Source: Acanthamoeba castellanii str. Neff | Taxonomy: Eukaryota; Discosea; Longamoebia; Acanthamoebidae | NCBI RefSeq assembly: GCF_000313135.1 | Contig: NW_004457356.1 | Span: 169,221-233,220, forward strand | Length of the DNA stretch: 64,000 bases | Reading direction: 5' to 3' | Shown: piece after piece, positions 1 to 16,433 of the stretch | How the letters are laid out: every line of letters starts with the position of its first letter | Position numbering within the stretch: the stretch's first letter is position 1 | Notes under the pieces: model-generated | What the model was told of the DNA's origin: nothing | Database searches by the model: none | The model's input: the letters and a program-made list of their open reading frames with translations, nothing else | Program-made: the position numbers and the translations under genes

Positions 1-4743
<4,743 letters not shown>

Positions 4744-4966
4744 CTTGCCTGCGGGCTGTTTTTTTGTTTCTGTTACGTAAGCCGCTCGTGTTGTTTGTGG
4801 CGGTTGCTGACGTGTGCCTTTTTTTAGTGAGTAGGAACCAAGAGTGGGAGCTAAGTTGTATTCCTTTCTCACCACTTGCGTAACAACAGAAGTAACACAG
4901 GATTCTAAAAAATGTGTTTAAAATATGATAAAAAAGAATGTACGCAATCATCGTGGCGAGGGACGC

Positions 4967-7900
4967 TCATGTATCGCCGTCTGTGGTAGTGGTGGTGGTG
5001 GCGGCGGTGGTGGTGATGCGTTGGAGGGCTTCGCGTAGCTGGCTCACTTCCTCCTTGAGGGCCACGATCTCCGCGTTCTTCTGCTCCAAGGTGGCCATAA
5101 GGTCGCCCAGCACAACATCGCGCAGGGCCGTTCGAAGCGCGGGGTTGCTCGCCAGAACTGTGCCATGATCACAACCATTTGGGGGTGAGGGGCGACTGTC
5201 AGTTCTCTATCTATCTATATATCTTGAGCACAACCCAAGTACCATGCGTCTGGTGTGGTGACGTACCCTCGGGGTGGGTCACTCGTTTCTTGGTGGAGAG
5301 ATAGAGACGGCCGAGCAACAACGACAACAACGACAACGACATCAATATTGGAGGGTAGTTTAATTTCAAACGCAGAAGGGACAGTACCACTAGGGTCGGT
5401 GACGGAGTGGTGATATATGGCTGCGTATCGGCTAAGTGTTTGCGCATCAACGTGCCAGCACCAGCACCACTACAATGCGGTATGCGGGGATCACACAACG
5501 CGTGAGAGCACGCTCTATGCTGCGGGGGCCAGGCCTGAGAATCCATGAGACACACGGCGAGGTACGAACCTTCCAGGAATTGTTGCTGTCCCGGGCGGCT
5601 CATCACTGAGTTCCTGCTGGGCGAGCTCGGCGATGCGTTGGGCGGAGAGGACCGGATAGTTCTCGAGGTAGTGTCGCACCTGGGGGAGCGGCGCGATGTC
5701 GACCTGGCTGTGCTGCATCCGCTGGAGCTCCAACACGATCTCGGCCATCGCTTGCCACTTCTCAAAGTTGACCAGCCCGGCCTGCATTGTTTTCAATTTT
5801 TGGGTGAAAGTGTGAGCACATACCCTTAACCATTGTCGAGCAGGATCGCGGCCCATCGTACCACGCTGTCCGACGAATGGATCTCGAGCCAGATGAGCTG
5901 CGACGTGTACGTGTCTGCAGGCACGTACGGGAGTTGTGAGACATACAGAGAGTGAGACACAACAAAGTGTGTGGCTCTACTCCCGTTGGCATTGATAATG
6001 GTTCGTACATAGGTAGGGCAGCGTAGGCGTCATGGTGGCGAGCTTATCCTGAAAACTGGCAAAGTTGGACCACGACTGCACCACGTGCTTCATGCTCTCG
6101 AACGCCTCGACCGGGTAGGGCGCCATGCCCTGGAGAGAAAAACGATGATTATTGTTGGTTGTTGGTTGTAGGTTGTTGATAGGCACAGGGGTGTGTCCAC
6201 GTACGGCCCACACCGCGGTCATGGAGGAGATGGCGGGCAACTGCAGCGCGCTCACGATCGTGGCCACGGCGTTGAGGTCGCCCAGCACGTAGCATTTCTG
6301 CGCAGCAAAAGCAAGCACGCAGGTCAGGTGAAGGCTGCCCCTTGCAAATGTTAACAAACACAAGCCTGACACGGTGGGGAATTGTCGTGCCTCGATGATC
6401 TTGAGGCAGTGGCCAAGTCGGGCGCTGCGCTCTCGCGTGGTCTTCCCCGACACGATCTCGCTTTGAATCCACGCCAACAACTGGGGCACGGTGGTGGTCG
6501 CATTCGTCAGCTGCTACGCGTCCAGGAGGACATGGACAAAACAAACCAGAGAGCAAAAGAAAAAGAAAAGGAGCAAGAAATTACGGGAGTGAAGAGGAGG
6601 GAGGTACGGCGGCGTGGCGGGCGTTGAAGGCGCTGATTTTGAGGCAGGGCATCACGCCCCGGTCCTTCTTCTTCTTCCACGCCTGCACGCAGAACTCCCA
6701 CGTCGGAATTTGAACGAAGAGCTCCTGGTCCAGGAGACAGATCTGCGACGCCAGCTCCTCCACGCTGAAGGACATCATCGAGCTCCCGGGCGCACTCGCC
6801 GCCTGAGGCTGCGACTGCGACTGCGGCGATTGAGGCGCCTGCTCCGACATCTGATGTGTGATCAAATGCTTTAAGGATCACGTGCTCTACACGTGGGCAG
6901 GCCGCTGGTGGTGAGGGTTCGTACGCTCGTGTCCGATTGGCTGTACTGAGCCTGCAGGCTCAGCTGGGTGGCCTTGGCCGTCAGCTTGGCCTTGAGAGGA
7001 CCCGCCGCGCCTCGCAGATAGGCGTCGTCCACCTGGCGTGCGGCCATATGATAAATTTATATCAGCAGAGGAAATGAGACGGTTGTGCAAATGGGAGTAT
7101 GAGCGCGCGTGTGTACCGCAGACATCTCGTCGAGGAATGCGAGGAATCGGTTGATGAAGGCCTCGTCGCGCACGGCGTCGCTGTCGTAGAGGTACTTAGT
7201 GATCCAGGACTTACACATGTTGAACACCCGGCAGTGGATGGGTCGCTGCGTCTGATTCCGCCAGGCCGAGAGGACTTCGTCGCTCTTGTTCTTGGGCAGC
7301 GGCACCCGAAATCTGATTTCACCCCCCCCCCCGCACGTACGTCATACCAACCACGTGAGGAGAGAGCTCAGAGATCAGAAGATCGCAAGAACGGTGAAGT
7401 TGTTCTTTGGTGCTGCTGCGTACCGCGCCATCAGGAGCGTAAGGAGGTCGTGCGACGTGACGAACGACCGATAGGTCAACAAGAACATGTTCACCAGCGT
7501 GGTGTCTGCGTCGCAGGATATGTTGCATGGGAGGAAGATGGCCGTATACATATATCTCAGAGTAATGTTCCAACGCCAATTGTACGCCATAGAAAAAGGG
7601 ATGGTGGCGCACCAGAGTATCGGGCGTGCGTGAGTCGCTCCACCAGCTTCTCCAAGGTGGCGTACTTGACCACAACACGGCCCTCTCGCTGCTCCAGGAC
7701 CAGGTTACTCGGATCATCTAGACCCGCAATTAAATGTGCGCGTGTGTATAGATTCGTGTTATGATATGAGATCTGGACAGAATTCCCATCATTTGTGGTT
7801 GGTCGGAACCTTTTTGGCCGAAGGGATACCCTTCTGGAATGTCGAGCTCAATTTCCGCCACCGCCTCGTTCCTCTGTCAGAAAGCCCCCACGTAGAGAAA

Positions 7901-10272
7901 GGTAAGGACATGGCTGGGGCGGAGTTCGCTAATTGAGAAGAGGGGGCGCTAACCTCTCTACGCGGACCGCTGGCCCGGCCCTCGCGCATGAGCTTCTTGT
8001 AGCGGGAGCGCATCTCCTTGATCTGCTTCTGCGAGAGTGGCTGCGACCCGCGCGGCGCAATCTCTACACCACGCCCATCGTACAGAAAGAGAAGAGACAG
8101 AATCAGAGAAAAACAAAACTGAGAGATTGAGCTTAAAATTATTGTTTATGAGGATGTGGGTGTGTACCGAGGGAGAGCTTGTAGGCGTCGTCGGTGGAGA
8201 GGGGCTTGGCGTTCTCCAGGATCTTCTGGATGGCGGGCACGGCCTCAAAATTGAAGGGGCACTGCTGGAACTGCTGGATCTCCCGGATCACCTGGGCCAA
8301 GCTACGCCGCTTCGCGAAATTGATCAGGCCGCCAGGGAGCTCGTTGGGTGTGCCGTCCTCGATGAACGTCAGATCGGTCAGGAACATCCCTGCAAGTGCG
8401 GACGCAATGACACGTCGTCGGCCCAGGATGCTTTGCGCGTTGCGGTTATGCGTGTGCGTGTGCGGTGGCGTGTGTGTGTGTACCGAGATAAGGAATGCAA
8501 GGCCCGGACATGGTGCGCAAGTGGGTCCGGAGGGTCTGGTAGTTCTTCTCGCTCGACAGCGTGGTCTTGATGCTCTCGAACAGGCCTTGCACCTGCCGTG
8601 GTGTGATGAGCCACAGTCAGCCTCCAATATTTTGTTGTAAAAACAAAGAATGCCGACAATGCAGCCGTAGGAGGGGTTGGGGGGGGGTGCCTTGGGGGAG
8701 AGCACGGCCCAGGTGTGCTTGAGGCGATGGGCGGCGGCGGTCAGCAGGCCGGAGAGGATCTCCATGCCACCGTGAAAATTGTTTTGCGCGCAGCACGCGT
8801 GCGCCACCTCGATTAGCCGCTGGAGTCGCGCCACCCGCGTGGTGTCGTCCTTCTCGGTCACGAGCTCCGTGACGACCCACGCGCTCACCTTGTTGAATCG
8901 CTCCGTCATGGCCATGATGTTCGGCGCCCGCTCGATCTTGTCCTCCTTGGTCCACGCCTGGTTGAGGCACTCCCACGACTGCAGCGAGCGCAACGTCAGC
9001 AAAGTCAGTAGCCCCCCCCCCGGGGGGGAGGATAAGAGATGGCGCAGTACCTTGATGCGCATGTAGAATGCACATTCCACGAGGGTCATCTGTCTCGCCA
9101 TTTCATCGGGGTGCACATCCAACAGGCCCAGGTTTCCGTTACTGTGGCAGTAAAGGGGTAGTGCGTCCACCGGTGAGTTTCAAGAACTCTCTCTGTCTCG
9201 AGAAAAAAAAGAGAGAAGAGAGAGTCGCAAAGGGAAGAAGCGGAGGTAATCGCGCCGTACCCCAGGTGGTCCTTGGTGTGGAGGTCCCCGAGGATGGGCG
9301 TTGGTGGCGGCTCGTCGAACATGTGCGATTTCTTGACCTCCTCCTTCCCCTCGCACTGGTCGCCACCAGAGACGGACATCTTCGTCGTGAGTGCGACCAC
9401 ACGCAACACGCCAACGCCGTGACCTCAGCTGTGCAAGTACGTACCTGTCTCTCGAGGATGCGCAGGAGCTGTGCGCCGGCCTTGGCCATCACCAGGTCGC
9501 CGCCGTTGACGACCGACGCCTCAAAAAACTCCTTCACGTCCTTGACCATCTGCTCGCCCTCAAAATCGTAGAAATGACTCACCAGCCACGTCTTCAGCAC
9601 GTTCATCACCCTATTAAATACGCATTATTATATAAAGAAAAAATAATAAATATTATAAAGAAATGGGGTAGTTATACGATATCATGGCCACGAGAGGAGA
9701 ACGCGAGAGAATCAAAACGAAAAGGGAAGGAGATGTACCGTAGCCGCACGGGGGTGATGTAGTCGCGCTTGAGGTCGGCGAGCGCTTTGTCCGTGAGACC
9801 GCTGGGCGTGGGGATGTTGAAGCGGGCGGCGAGCAGCCGCAGGACCTCTCGCGCCGTAGCAAACGTCCGGTAGGTGAGCAGGAACGACGCCACGAATTCC
9901 GGATCTGCCGATGTACACCACATTTTGTTTAATAACGCTATATCTATTTTTCTAGATATATAAAAATTAAAAAAAGGGTCATAGTATCATTTTATATAGG
10001 TGGTAGTGGGCACAGCGCTGCGGCGCACCTGGGTACGTGGGGTAAGTAAGCCGTTCGACGAGCTTCAGCACCGTCGCTCCCTTGACGAGCGGCAGTCCAT
10101 CTGTCGCCATCAACCGCCGAGGCTCAGTGTGTGCAGACTCAAACTGGGTCAGTTATGTAGAGCCCAGGCGATACCTTCGGTGGCGCTGAACACGATGTTG
10201 CTCTCTGAATCGGCTTCGGCAAAGATGTACGCCTGCTTCCACGACTCGTCCGCCCCACTGGCACGCCCGACA

Positions 10273-10306
<34 letters not shown>

Positions 10307-10681
10307 CGACACACGACACACCCCAGTAAATCGAAGCTGAGATGAGCAACCCGGGCGCGAGTGCGTACGAGGGTCCTCGCACGTTGGAGTCTGCTGTACG
10401 GAGAAGAGAAGATAGATAGAATTAGTACTAATTGAATATAGAAATGGGAATGGCCGCGAGAGGGGTGGGACTGTGCGTGGTACCTCCTGAGGCCTCGAGA
10501 GAGGAGACCATGGGACTGTGAGTGGTACCTCCTCGGGCTAGGTAGGAGCCTGACGATGAGAAACTATCATCTGAGCCTCTCCCGTTCAAATTGCCCCTGG
10601 TAGGTGTCGGAGACTTGCGGCTGCGAATGCTCTGCCAGATCTCTTCTCCGCCCCATCCAAGTAGGGCAATCAGCACCACGC

Positions 10682-10713
<32 letters not shown>

Positions 10714-11147
10714 CGTGTGGTGTGCGTGGTGTGCGTGCGTGCGTGCGTAGAAGAAGTGGCATGCGTACTGGGATTGGTGTTCAGGGCAGCCTCCAACTCT
10801 GCCTCCGTCAGCGACGACGAAGAGAGGGGAGAGAAGGTCGAGGCCGAGGTGGTGGTCGAGGAGGAGGAGAAGGAAGCGGGGGAGGGCCTGTTGTTCCCGA
10901 CGGCGGCTTTGAAGATGGCGGCGGGGGAGCAGCCGGGCGCGCTGCGGTGAAGAGGAATGAAGGGGCTGCTGCTGTCCCTCGCTGCGGGCGCGGAGGTGAG
11001 CGCGCTGCTGCAGGTGGTACTGCTGCTGCTGCTGCTACTACTGCTGGTGGTGGTGGTGCTGAGTGGCAGCGTGGAGGAGGAGAGATTGACGTCCGAATCC
11101 CGCTTCTTGGTAAAGGCGAACCGGCCCGTGCCCTTGCTCTTGTCCAT
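4967..11147 (-). CDS. Large protein with two complete RasGEF modules (RasGEF_N-CDC25 twice) and a C-terminal coiled coil
   Basis: Exchange factor for Ras-family GTPases. It starts at MDKSKGTGRFAFTKKRDSD (11147) with a long Ser/Thr-rich N-terminus. Module 1 has RasGEF_N near 10100-9550 (FVASFLLTYRTFATAREVL) and CDC25 near 9140-8170 (HPDEMARQMTLVECAFYMRI, helical hairpin APNIMAMTERFNKVSAWVV, then FLTDLTFIEDGTPNEL). A linker follows (EIAPRGSQPL..., PEGYPFGQK). Module 2 has RasGEF_N near 7700-7070 (LVNMFLLTYRSFVTSHDLL) and CDC25 near 6830-5570 (EELASQICLLDQELF, DLNAVATIVSALQLPAISSM). A coiled coil (LEQKNAEIVALKEEVSQLRE) and a Thr tail end at 4967. The junctions between modules (8060, 7960/7880, 7820/7720) stay in phase with no stop, so I read one polypeptide. 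Individual exon ends near the N-terminus (10760-10340) are less certain. Two separate genes fused by a missed boundary is the main alternative. Confidence 0.85.
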
Positions 11148-11416
11148 CGTGATGATGATGATGATGTTGATATGGTGGTAGATGAAATGGGGGGGAGGGG
11201 CGCAGTAAGAAGATCTGCCCAGGAAGGCGCTGCTGAAGCAGAAAGGGGAAGGGGGGCGAATAAGGATTCGAAGATGAAGATGAAGATGAAGGGATGAAGA
11301 AGATGGAGAGAGTTGCGGCCGATGTGAGTTTGCCCGGCAACAACTCCACAGCAGACTTCGTTGAAACGGTTGGATACCTTTTTTGGCCAGCGCATAATAT
11401 CCGTCGACAGCAGTGG

Positions 11417-11798
11417 TCAGGCTGCGTTGGAAGCATCGCTCGACGACTCGGTGGTGAGAGGGTCGACTTCGACCTGGCGCTGGTCGCTCTCCTCGGGCGG
11501 CTGGTCGACAGCCGGCGAAGGAAAGTCGATGAAGGCGGCCACAACGACGGCCAGAAGGAGAAGAACGGCGGAGAGGGCCAACGCCGCCTTGTACCCCAGA
11601 TGCGCGAACAGGCCCCCTTTGTTGTTGTAGTGCCCCCATCAATAAGCAAACGATGGTGAGCGCTGCAGCGAAGAAAGACCAAGGGAGGGGGAGGAGGAAG
11701 GAAGTACGATCGGCACTCAATGGCTGGAGCCAGTCCAACAGAAGCCCGCCTGCCGGGGGCGCCATGGCCTGCGGGGGTTGCGTTTTGTGGTGTGTATA

Positions 11799-11834
<36 letters not shown>

Positions 11835-14012
11835 TGCCGCGTGAGCGTTAACGACAGGACACAAGGAACACAGAAGGCGAGTACAGCGGGAAGGTTCTCG
11901 GAGAGGGTCCACAGGCCGATGTCGCGGGCGTGGTGGGCGGACGAGGGCAGCGTATCGCTCACCAGCGCAAACGCGACGCTGTGCCCAGCGGTGAACGAGA
12001 TCAGAGATCATGATTATGAGACCAGCCTTAAGACGAGAGGGAGGCGAGGCGCACCTGATATAAGTGCCGTAGGAGATGCCAAACACAAGCGCAAGGCCCA
12101 TCATCACGGAGAAGTCGGTCGTGCCCGTCATCGCAACCGCCACGCCCGTCAGTCCCAGCCCTGATGCGTACAGCCACACTTGGCGACCTCGCCGGCCTGG
12201 GCGTTATGTGCGCATGTGCGTGTGCGGTGGTTACGTGCGCGTGCGCGTGAGCCGGTGATAGGATGTGAGTCGGTGAATGCCGGAAATAAAGAAGCGTGTG
12301 CAGTACCGCTTCGATCAGACAAGATGCCGCTCACCACCGAGCTCAATAGAGAACCGACGGTAGAGACGATGACGAAGAGCGAAGTGGCCTGCTCGGGCTG
12401 GTCAAGCTCGAAGAGGCCAAAGAGGTTGTAGGGCTTGGCCACCACGTCATCGAAAAAGTATTGCAGAAACTATAGTATGTAGTTCACGCCGCACATCATT
12501 AGTGAATCGATAAGCGCTGGCGATTCGTCGACCAACAGATGAATGGATGATAAAGGTATATCTTACCGACATCATCACCTGGAAGCCGCAGTTGAACAGA
12601 AACCGATTGATCCACACGCAGGCGAAGTTGCGGTCACGCAGCGAGGCGTGGAGATTGGCCCACCCCTCCGCGCACGCGCCCTTCAGCCAGCCCCGCCCTC
12701 GACGCCAGACGGGTTGCACATCGTAGACCACCTCTTCGCGCATCTCTGTGGTGGTTTGGTGACCAGTGTGATCCGGACATCAGTCGATCGCCCGATGGTG
12801 GCGCGTAGGCGAGTCGGGCATTGAGCGCACCAAAGGGGTCTACGTCGTCGTCATCCGCTGCGTCAATGAGCGCCGGGACGTGCGCCGCCTTCTGCGGATG
12901 AGCCGTGGCTTCGCTGACCGAGAAGACGGTGATGGCGCTGAAGACGAGCACGAGCGCCGCCAGGATCACGTAGCAGCCGAACATGCCCACCACCTCCAGC
13001 AGCAATCCCAGCATGCCCGCCCCCACGAGAATGCCGCTTGAGAGAAAGGTGAGTCGGACCGCTACACGTCCCTCGGGAATGCGGGGAATGTACGCCATCT
13101 GTGCGAGGCCGGCATACGCGGAGGCTGCGCCGTACTGCGCCGCCGGCACGAGATCGGGCAAGAGCGCTGCAGGTCAAACCCCCCCCCAAACAAATCCGTT
13201 GTAAAGACACACACCGACAGAGAGAACGAGTGCGGCGAAGAAGTACCCAATGCCGGAGTGAAGAAGGCATCGGCCGAGGCCATGAATGTGGTGGCCAATC
13301 CGTACACCACGACCCATCCGACCCCCTTTTGGGATTGGTGCCACGTCAGCAGTGCTGCAAGAAGAGCATGTGCACACGCGTCGCGTACCGGGTTGCCGGC
13401 GAGGCCCATGAACAAAAGGGCCACGGCCACCAGCACCGCCGCGACCGCCGTCCAGGGGCGTCGTCGGCCGGCCGGCAGCCACCTCCACCACCACCGCCGA
13501 CGCTGCAACTCGGCGTCCAGCCACGTCCTGTCGCTTACGGCGCCCACCACGGGCGGCACTCCGCCCGCTCCAATCGCAGCCACGGTCTGCACGGGCAAAC
13601 CATAGGTGGTCGGGTCAGTGACGCCGTGCGAGGCTCGCCCATCACGCAACGTAACTAGTGCAGCCTGCGCACACGCACGTTGATGAAGCCGAGGGCGGTG
13701 CCCTTGTATCGCTCGCCGGCCATGGTGATGACTTGTCGCGGCATCAGCTGCATCGTCACGCCAGACCACAGCGTCGCTCGTCCTGTGGGGTGGGCCACCA
13801 CCCCAGATCAGAAGTCCGCGCTCCTTCGCTGCGCTGACTAAAAGAAGGAGAGAAATAGAACGAAGGAAGAGAGTGGGGGGGGGGCTACCAAGGAGCACCG
13901 CGCTCAGACTCAGCAAGCGCGAGTGTGGCCACGGGGTCTGCACCGCCACTTGCGGCTTCTGCCGCAGCTGCCCCTCGTCATCTTCTGCGTGGCCACCAGG
14001 GAGATCGTCCAT
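11417..14012 (-). CDS. Major facilitator superfamily transporter
   Basis: Multi-pass membrane transporter with unknown substrate. It starts MDDLPGGHAEDDEGQLRQKP (14012) and stops at 11417 after an acidic tail ending SSDASNAA. Exons encode many hydrophobic segments, including WTAVAAVLVAVALLFMGLAG, GMLGLLLEVVGMFGCYVILA, LFVIVSTVGSLLSSVVSGIL and YKAALALSAVLLLLAVVVAA. The loop SGILSDRSG followed by K-V-W matches the MFS signature between TM2 and TM3 or TM8 and TM9 (G-x3-D-R-x-G-R/K). A cytosolic insert rich in Asp (IDAADDDDVDPFGALNARLA) separates the two halves. It lies head-to-tail between the double RasGEF and the Nudix gene. A (GT)n tract sits in an intron at 11801-11832. No substrate-specific motif was recognised. 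Confidence 0.8.
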
Positions 14013-14086
14013 TTACTCGGCCACAATAAATAAATAAAGAAAATTGAAATAAAAATTATATTCAGCAAAAATGTCAACCAGCTATG

Positions 14087-15761
14087 TCACAGGGACGCAG
14101 ACAGGGGAGGGTTGGGGTCGACGATGAGCGCGTAGGATTGCCGCCCCGGTCCGGCCTCGGCCTGTCGGGGAGAGGGGAGGGGCACGAGCATGCGGTTGAA
14201 GCCGCGCGCCGCCACCGACCCGCGCGAGGCCCAGTGCAGTCGGTCGCCCGACATCGCGATCACGAGGCCTTCGTCCGTCGGCACCAGGCTCGGTTGCACC
14301 GGCGTGAGGTCCCTTCCTGCATTAGTCACGCCAACGCCCCGTAGCCGCCCCATATATTATGTATGATGTGGGTCTGGCCAGATCAGCGGGGTGATGGTGA
14401 TGGTGATGGTGATGGTGATGGTGATGGTGATGGTGATGGTGATGGTGATGGTGATGGTGATGGTGATGGTGATGGTGATGGTGATGGTGATGGTGATGGT
14501 GATGGTGACTACCTCGTGTGGTGGCTTCGCGGAGAGAGGCGAGCGAGGGGTAGTTGGTGAGCTCCTTGAGCATGAACCACGTGGGCGGAGGGAGAGATAT
14601 TGTGCCTGACAAAGCGGGCCATTATGGTCGTGCGGTGCAGGCACGTCAGCGGGGATGTGGGTGGGCTGCGATTGGTGGTTGGTACCTTCGTCAAACGCGC
14701 GCAGGGCTTCGGTCGGGGCAAACCAGTCGAGATGGGTGACCTCCTGGTGCGGAACACAACAAAAGTGTTTCGTTTTCGTTTCAAAAAACTTTGCACTCAT
14801 CATCCATTCACTAGGTGAAGTAAGCAGTGCAAAGGCGAGAGGAGGCCTACCCTGGCGTCGGTCTGTGCGTGGTCATAGGGCTGCGGAAGGACGGAGAGGT
14901 AGAACCGGGTATCGTAGCGCCACTTCTCCTCCAATGGCGTCACCCAGTGCGCCCAGGGAACCAACGCCTCCGTGTCTGCGGGATGTGAATATGTGGTGGT
15001 GTGGTCAGTCGCACATGGAAGAGGCGTTTTACAAGCCCTGACTGTCGTGGGCGAGCAAGACCTGGGATGTGGTGGCGCAGGCCGGCGTTGTCGTCACTTT
15101 CGCGGTCGGTGAACATGCGCAGGAAGTGGGTGCTATCCTGGGCCGACCTCTCGCGCCATTTCTTGGCCTCGGGTGGAGAAGAGGAGAGCGGCGGTCGCGA
15201 GATGAGGAGCCCGCATTCCTCGAACACCTCCCGTACACCCGCGAGCCGCCACGCCAGCTCGCCGGCATCTATCTCCTTCTGCGCACGACGCACGACACGA
15301 CACACGACACACGACGCACAATCCACATCTACGTTGGTCAGTGGGGCATCGACAACCCAAGAGCGGGGTGGAGGTGGCTATTGCGTACGCCAGAAGGCAC
15401 GATGTCGCGCCACCGTGGGTCGGAGTCTCCGTCTTCGAGGATGCCGCCCGGGAAGACGTGCGCTCCCGCCATGAACCGACTCTTGGCTGCCCGCTTCACC
15501 TGCTCGGCCCGCAATTGCATTAAACGAAAAGATGGTCGGGCAAAGCAAGAGAAGCGTCAACTGTTGACCACAGGCAGTTTATAGAAGGCAAACCATGAGG
15601 ACGCGGTAGTCGTCCTGGTGCGTTGCTGATGAGCGCAGGGTGGGTGCCACGACCAACACTGTGGCCGCGCGCTTCAGGCTCTGCGACGCCGAGGTAGCGT
15701 GCGTTCTCAGCCCCCCTCTTGCCGACCGTGGATGTGCTCGCGTTGCATTTGACGCTCTCAT
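14087..15761 (-). CDS. NUDT19-like Nudix hydrolase (acyl-CoA diphosphatase type)
   Basis: Predicted Nudix hydrolase of the NUDT19/RP2 type, which in animals cleaves CoA and acyl-CoA in peroxisomes. It starts MRASNATRAHPRSARGG (15761) and stops at 14087. Seven or so exons give RAATVLVVAP, then FMAGAHVFPGGILEDGDSDP, then LAGVREVFEECGLL. The Nudix box is therefore split by about 35 residues between the GG-x-x-E half and the RExxEExG half, as is typical of NUDT19 rather than of ordinary Nudix enzymes. Later exons read LPYD-like YDTRFYLSVLPQ and HLDWFAPTEALRAFDEG, matching the NUDT19 C-terminal region. The protein ends PPLSASL, not a classical PTS1 tripeptide, so peroxisomal location is unproven. 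One intron carries a long (GGTGAT)n repeat. Confidence 0.85.
14391..14508. repeat. Hexanucleotide microsatellite (GGTGAT)n
   Basis: About 118 bases, close to 20 uninterrupted copies of a GGTGAT unit (ATCACC on the coding strand of the Nudix gene). It begins within a few bases of the splice donor of the exon ending in the EATTR sequence and lies wholly inside the intron. Confidence 0.97.
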
Positions 15762-16433
15762 CTTGGCCGCTACAAAATAGAAATTGTAAATGGAAATGGA
15801 AATAAATTTCCTTTTCTTTCTTTTCTAACCATCACTTGCTCACTTAACTCTCACCACCAATATCTTTCCCAGAACAGGTTCTGTGAGGCTGCAGTCATGT
15901 GACCACCAACACCACATACTGATGAGGATTCATTTGGCGGCACACCACCCCCATGGATATGGTGGAGATTAATTTGCACTTCGAAATTAATCTCCGACTC
16001 AGGATCCCGATTCTGTCGACCTTTCCTTTTCCCCGCCTGACACGTCAGCAGAGTACCTCCCGGTAGGTACCCTTTAAGGTGGCCAGGATTGCGATTCTGT
16101 CGACTCCCCCATACGCCCGGCTTTTGCCAGGCATGGTTATCTAAAAATCATTTTTTATTGATTTCGAGATCTGCTCCAAACAGGCCACCAAATCAAGCTG
16201 CCCTGTGCGCAAACCACCGGCTACATCATAGAAGATGAGTGTGCGCATAGGCGCCACTTTTGGCACCGAAATCAGCGCTCATCTTGTCGAATCGTGGCCA
16301 CTGGCCAGTGTGGAAATACAAACAAAAAAGAAAAGAATTTTTCTTTTGCGGAACCCTCAAATCTCCGAAATCGCTTGCCTGGGGTCACGAAACGCTTGCA
16401 ACAAACTCGAAGTCGAGATTGATTGTTCCACGC
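15762..16433. promoter_or_regulatory. Divergent intergenic region between the Nudix and AKTIP-like genes
   Basis: Noncoding stretch of 672 bases between two start codons pointing away from each other, so it should hold both promoters. It is more AT-rich than the genes. It contains a perfect 12-base inverted repeat (15964-15995), two copies of a GATTCTGTCGAC sequence (about 16009-16020 and 16093-16104), and a GTACCT/AGGTAC inverted pair near 16053-16070. No coding evidence was seen. Confidence 0.55.
15964..15995. repeat. Perfect inverted repeat, 12-base arms, 8-base loop
   Basis: Arms GGAGATTAATTT (15964-15975) and AAATTAATCTCC (15984-15995) are exact reverse complements around GCACTTCG. It lies between two divergent starts. 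It could be a dimeric transcription-factor site or a hairpin in a 5' UTR. Confidence 0.9.

Noticed and set aside
10428..12179. 583-codon minus-strand frame spanning two genes
   Set aside because: It runs through (CA)n tracts and several introns; the parts that are coding belong to the double RasGEF N-terminus and the MFS gene in their own frames.
14363..14612. Long His-only or Gly-Asp repeat open frames
   Set aside because: They are translations of the intronic (GGTGAT)n repeat.
15918..15990. CTGATGAG followed by CGAAA, the hammerhead ribozyme core
   Set aside because: The 55 or so bases between the two boxes do not form the closing stem II, and no stem III/I partner is visible.
15918..16045. 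Possible box C/D snoRNA (TGATGA ... CTGA)
   Set aside because: The nearest usable CTGA is more than 100 bases away and there is no terminal stem.
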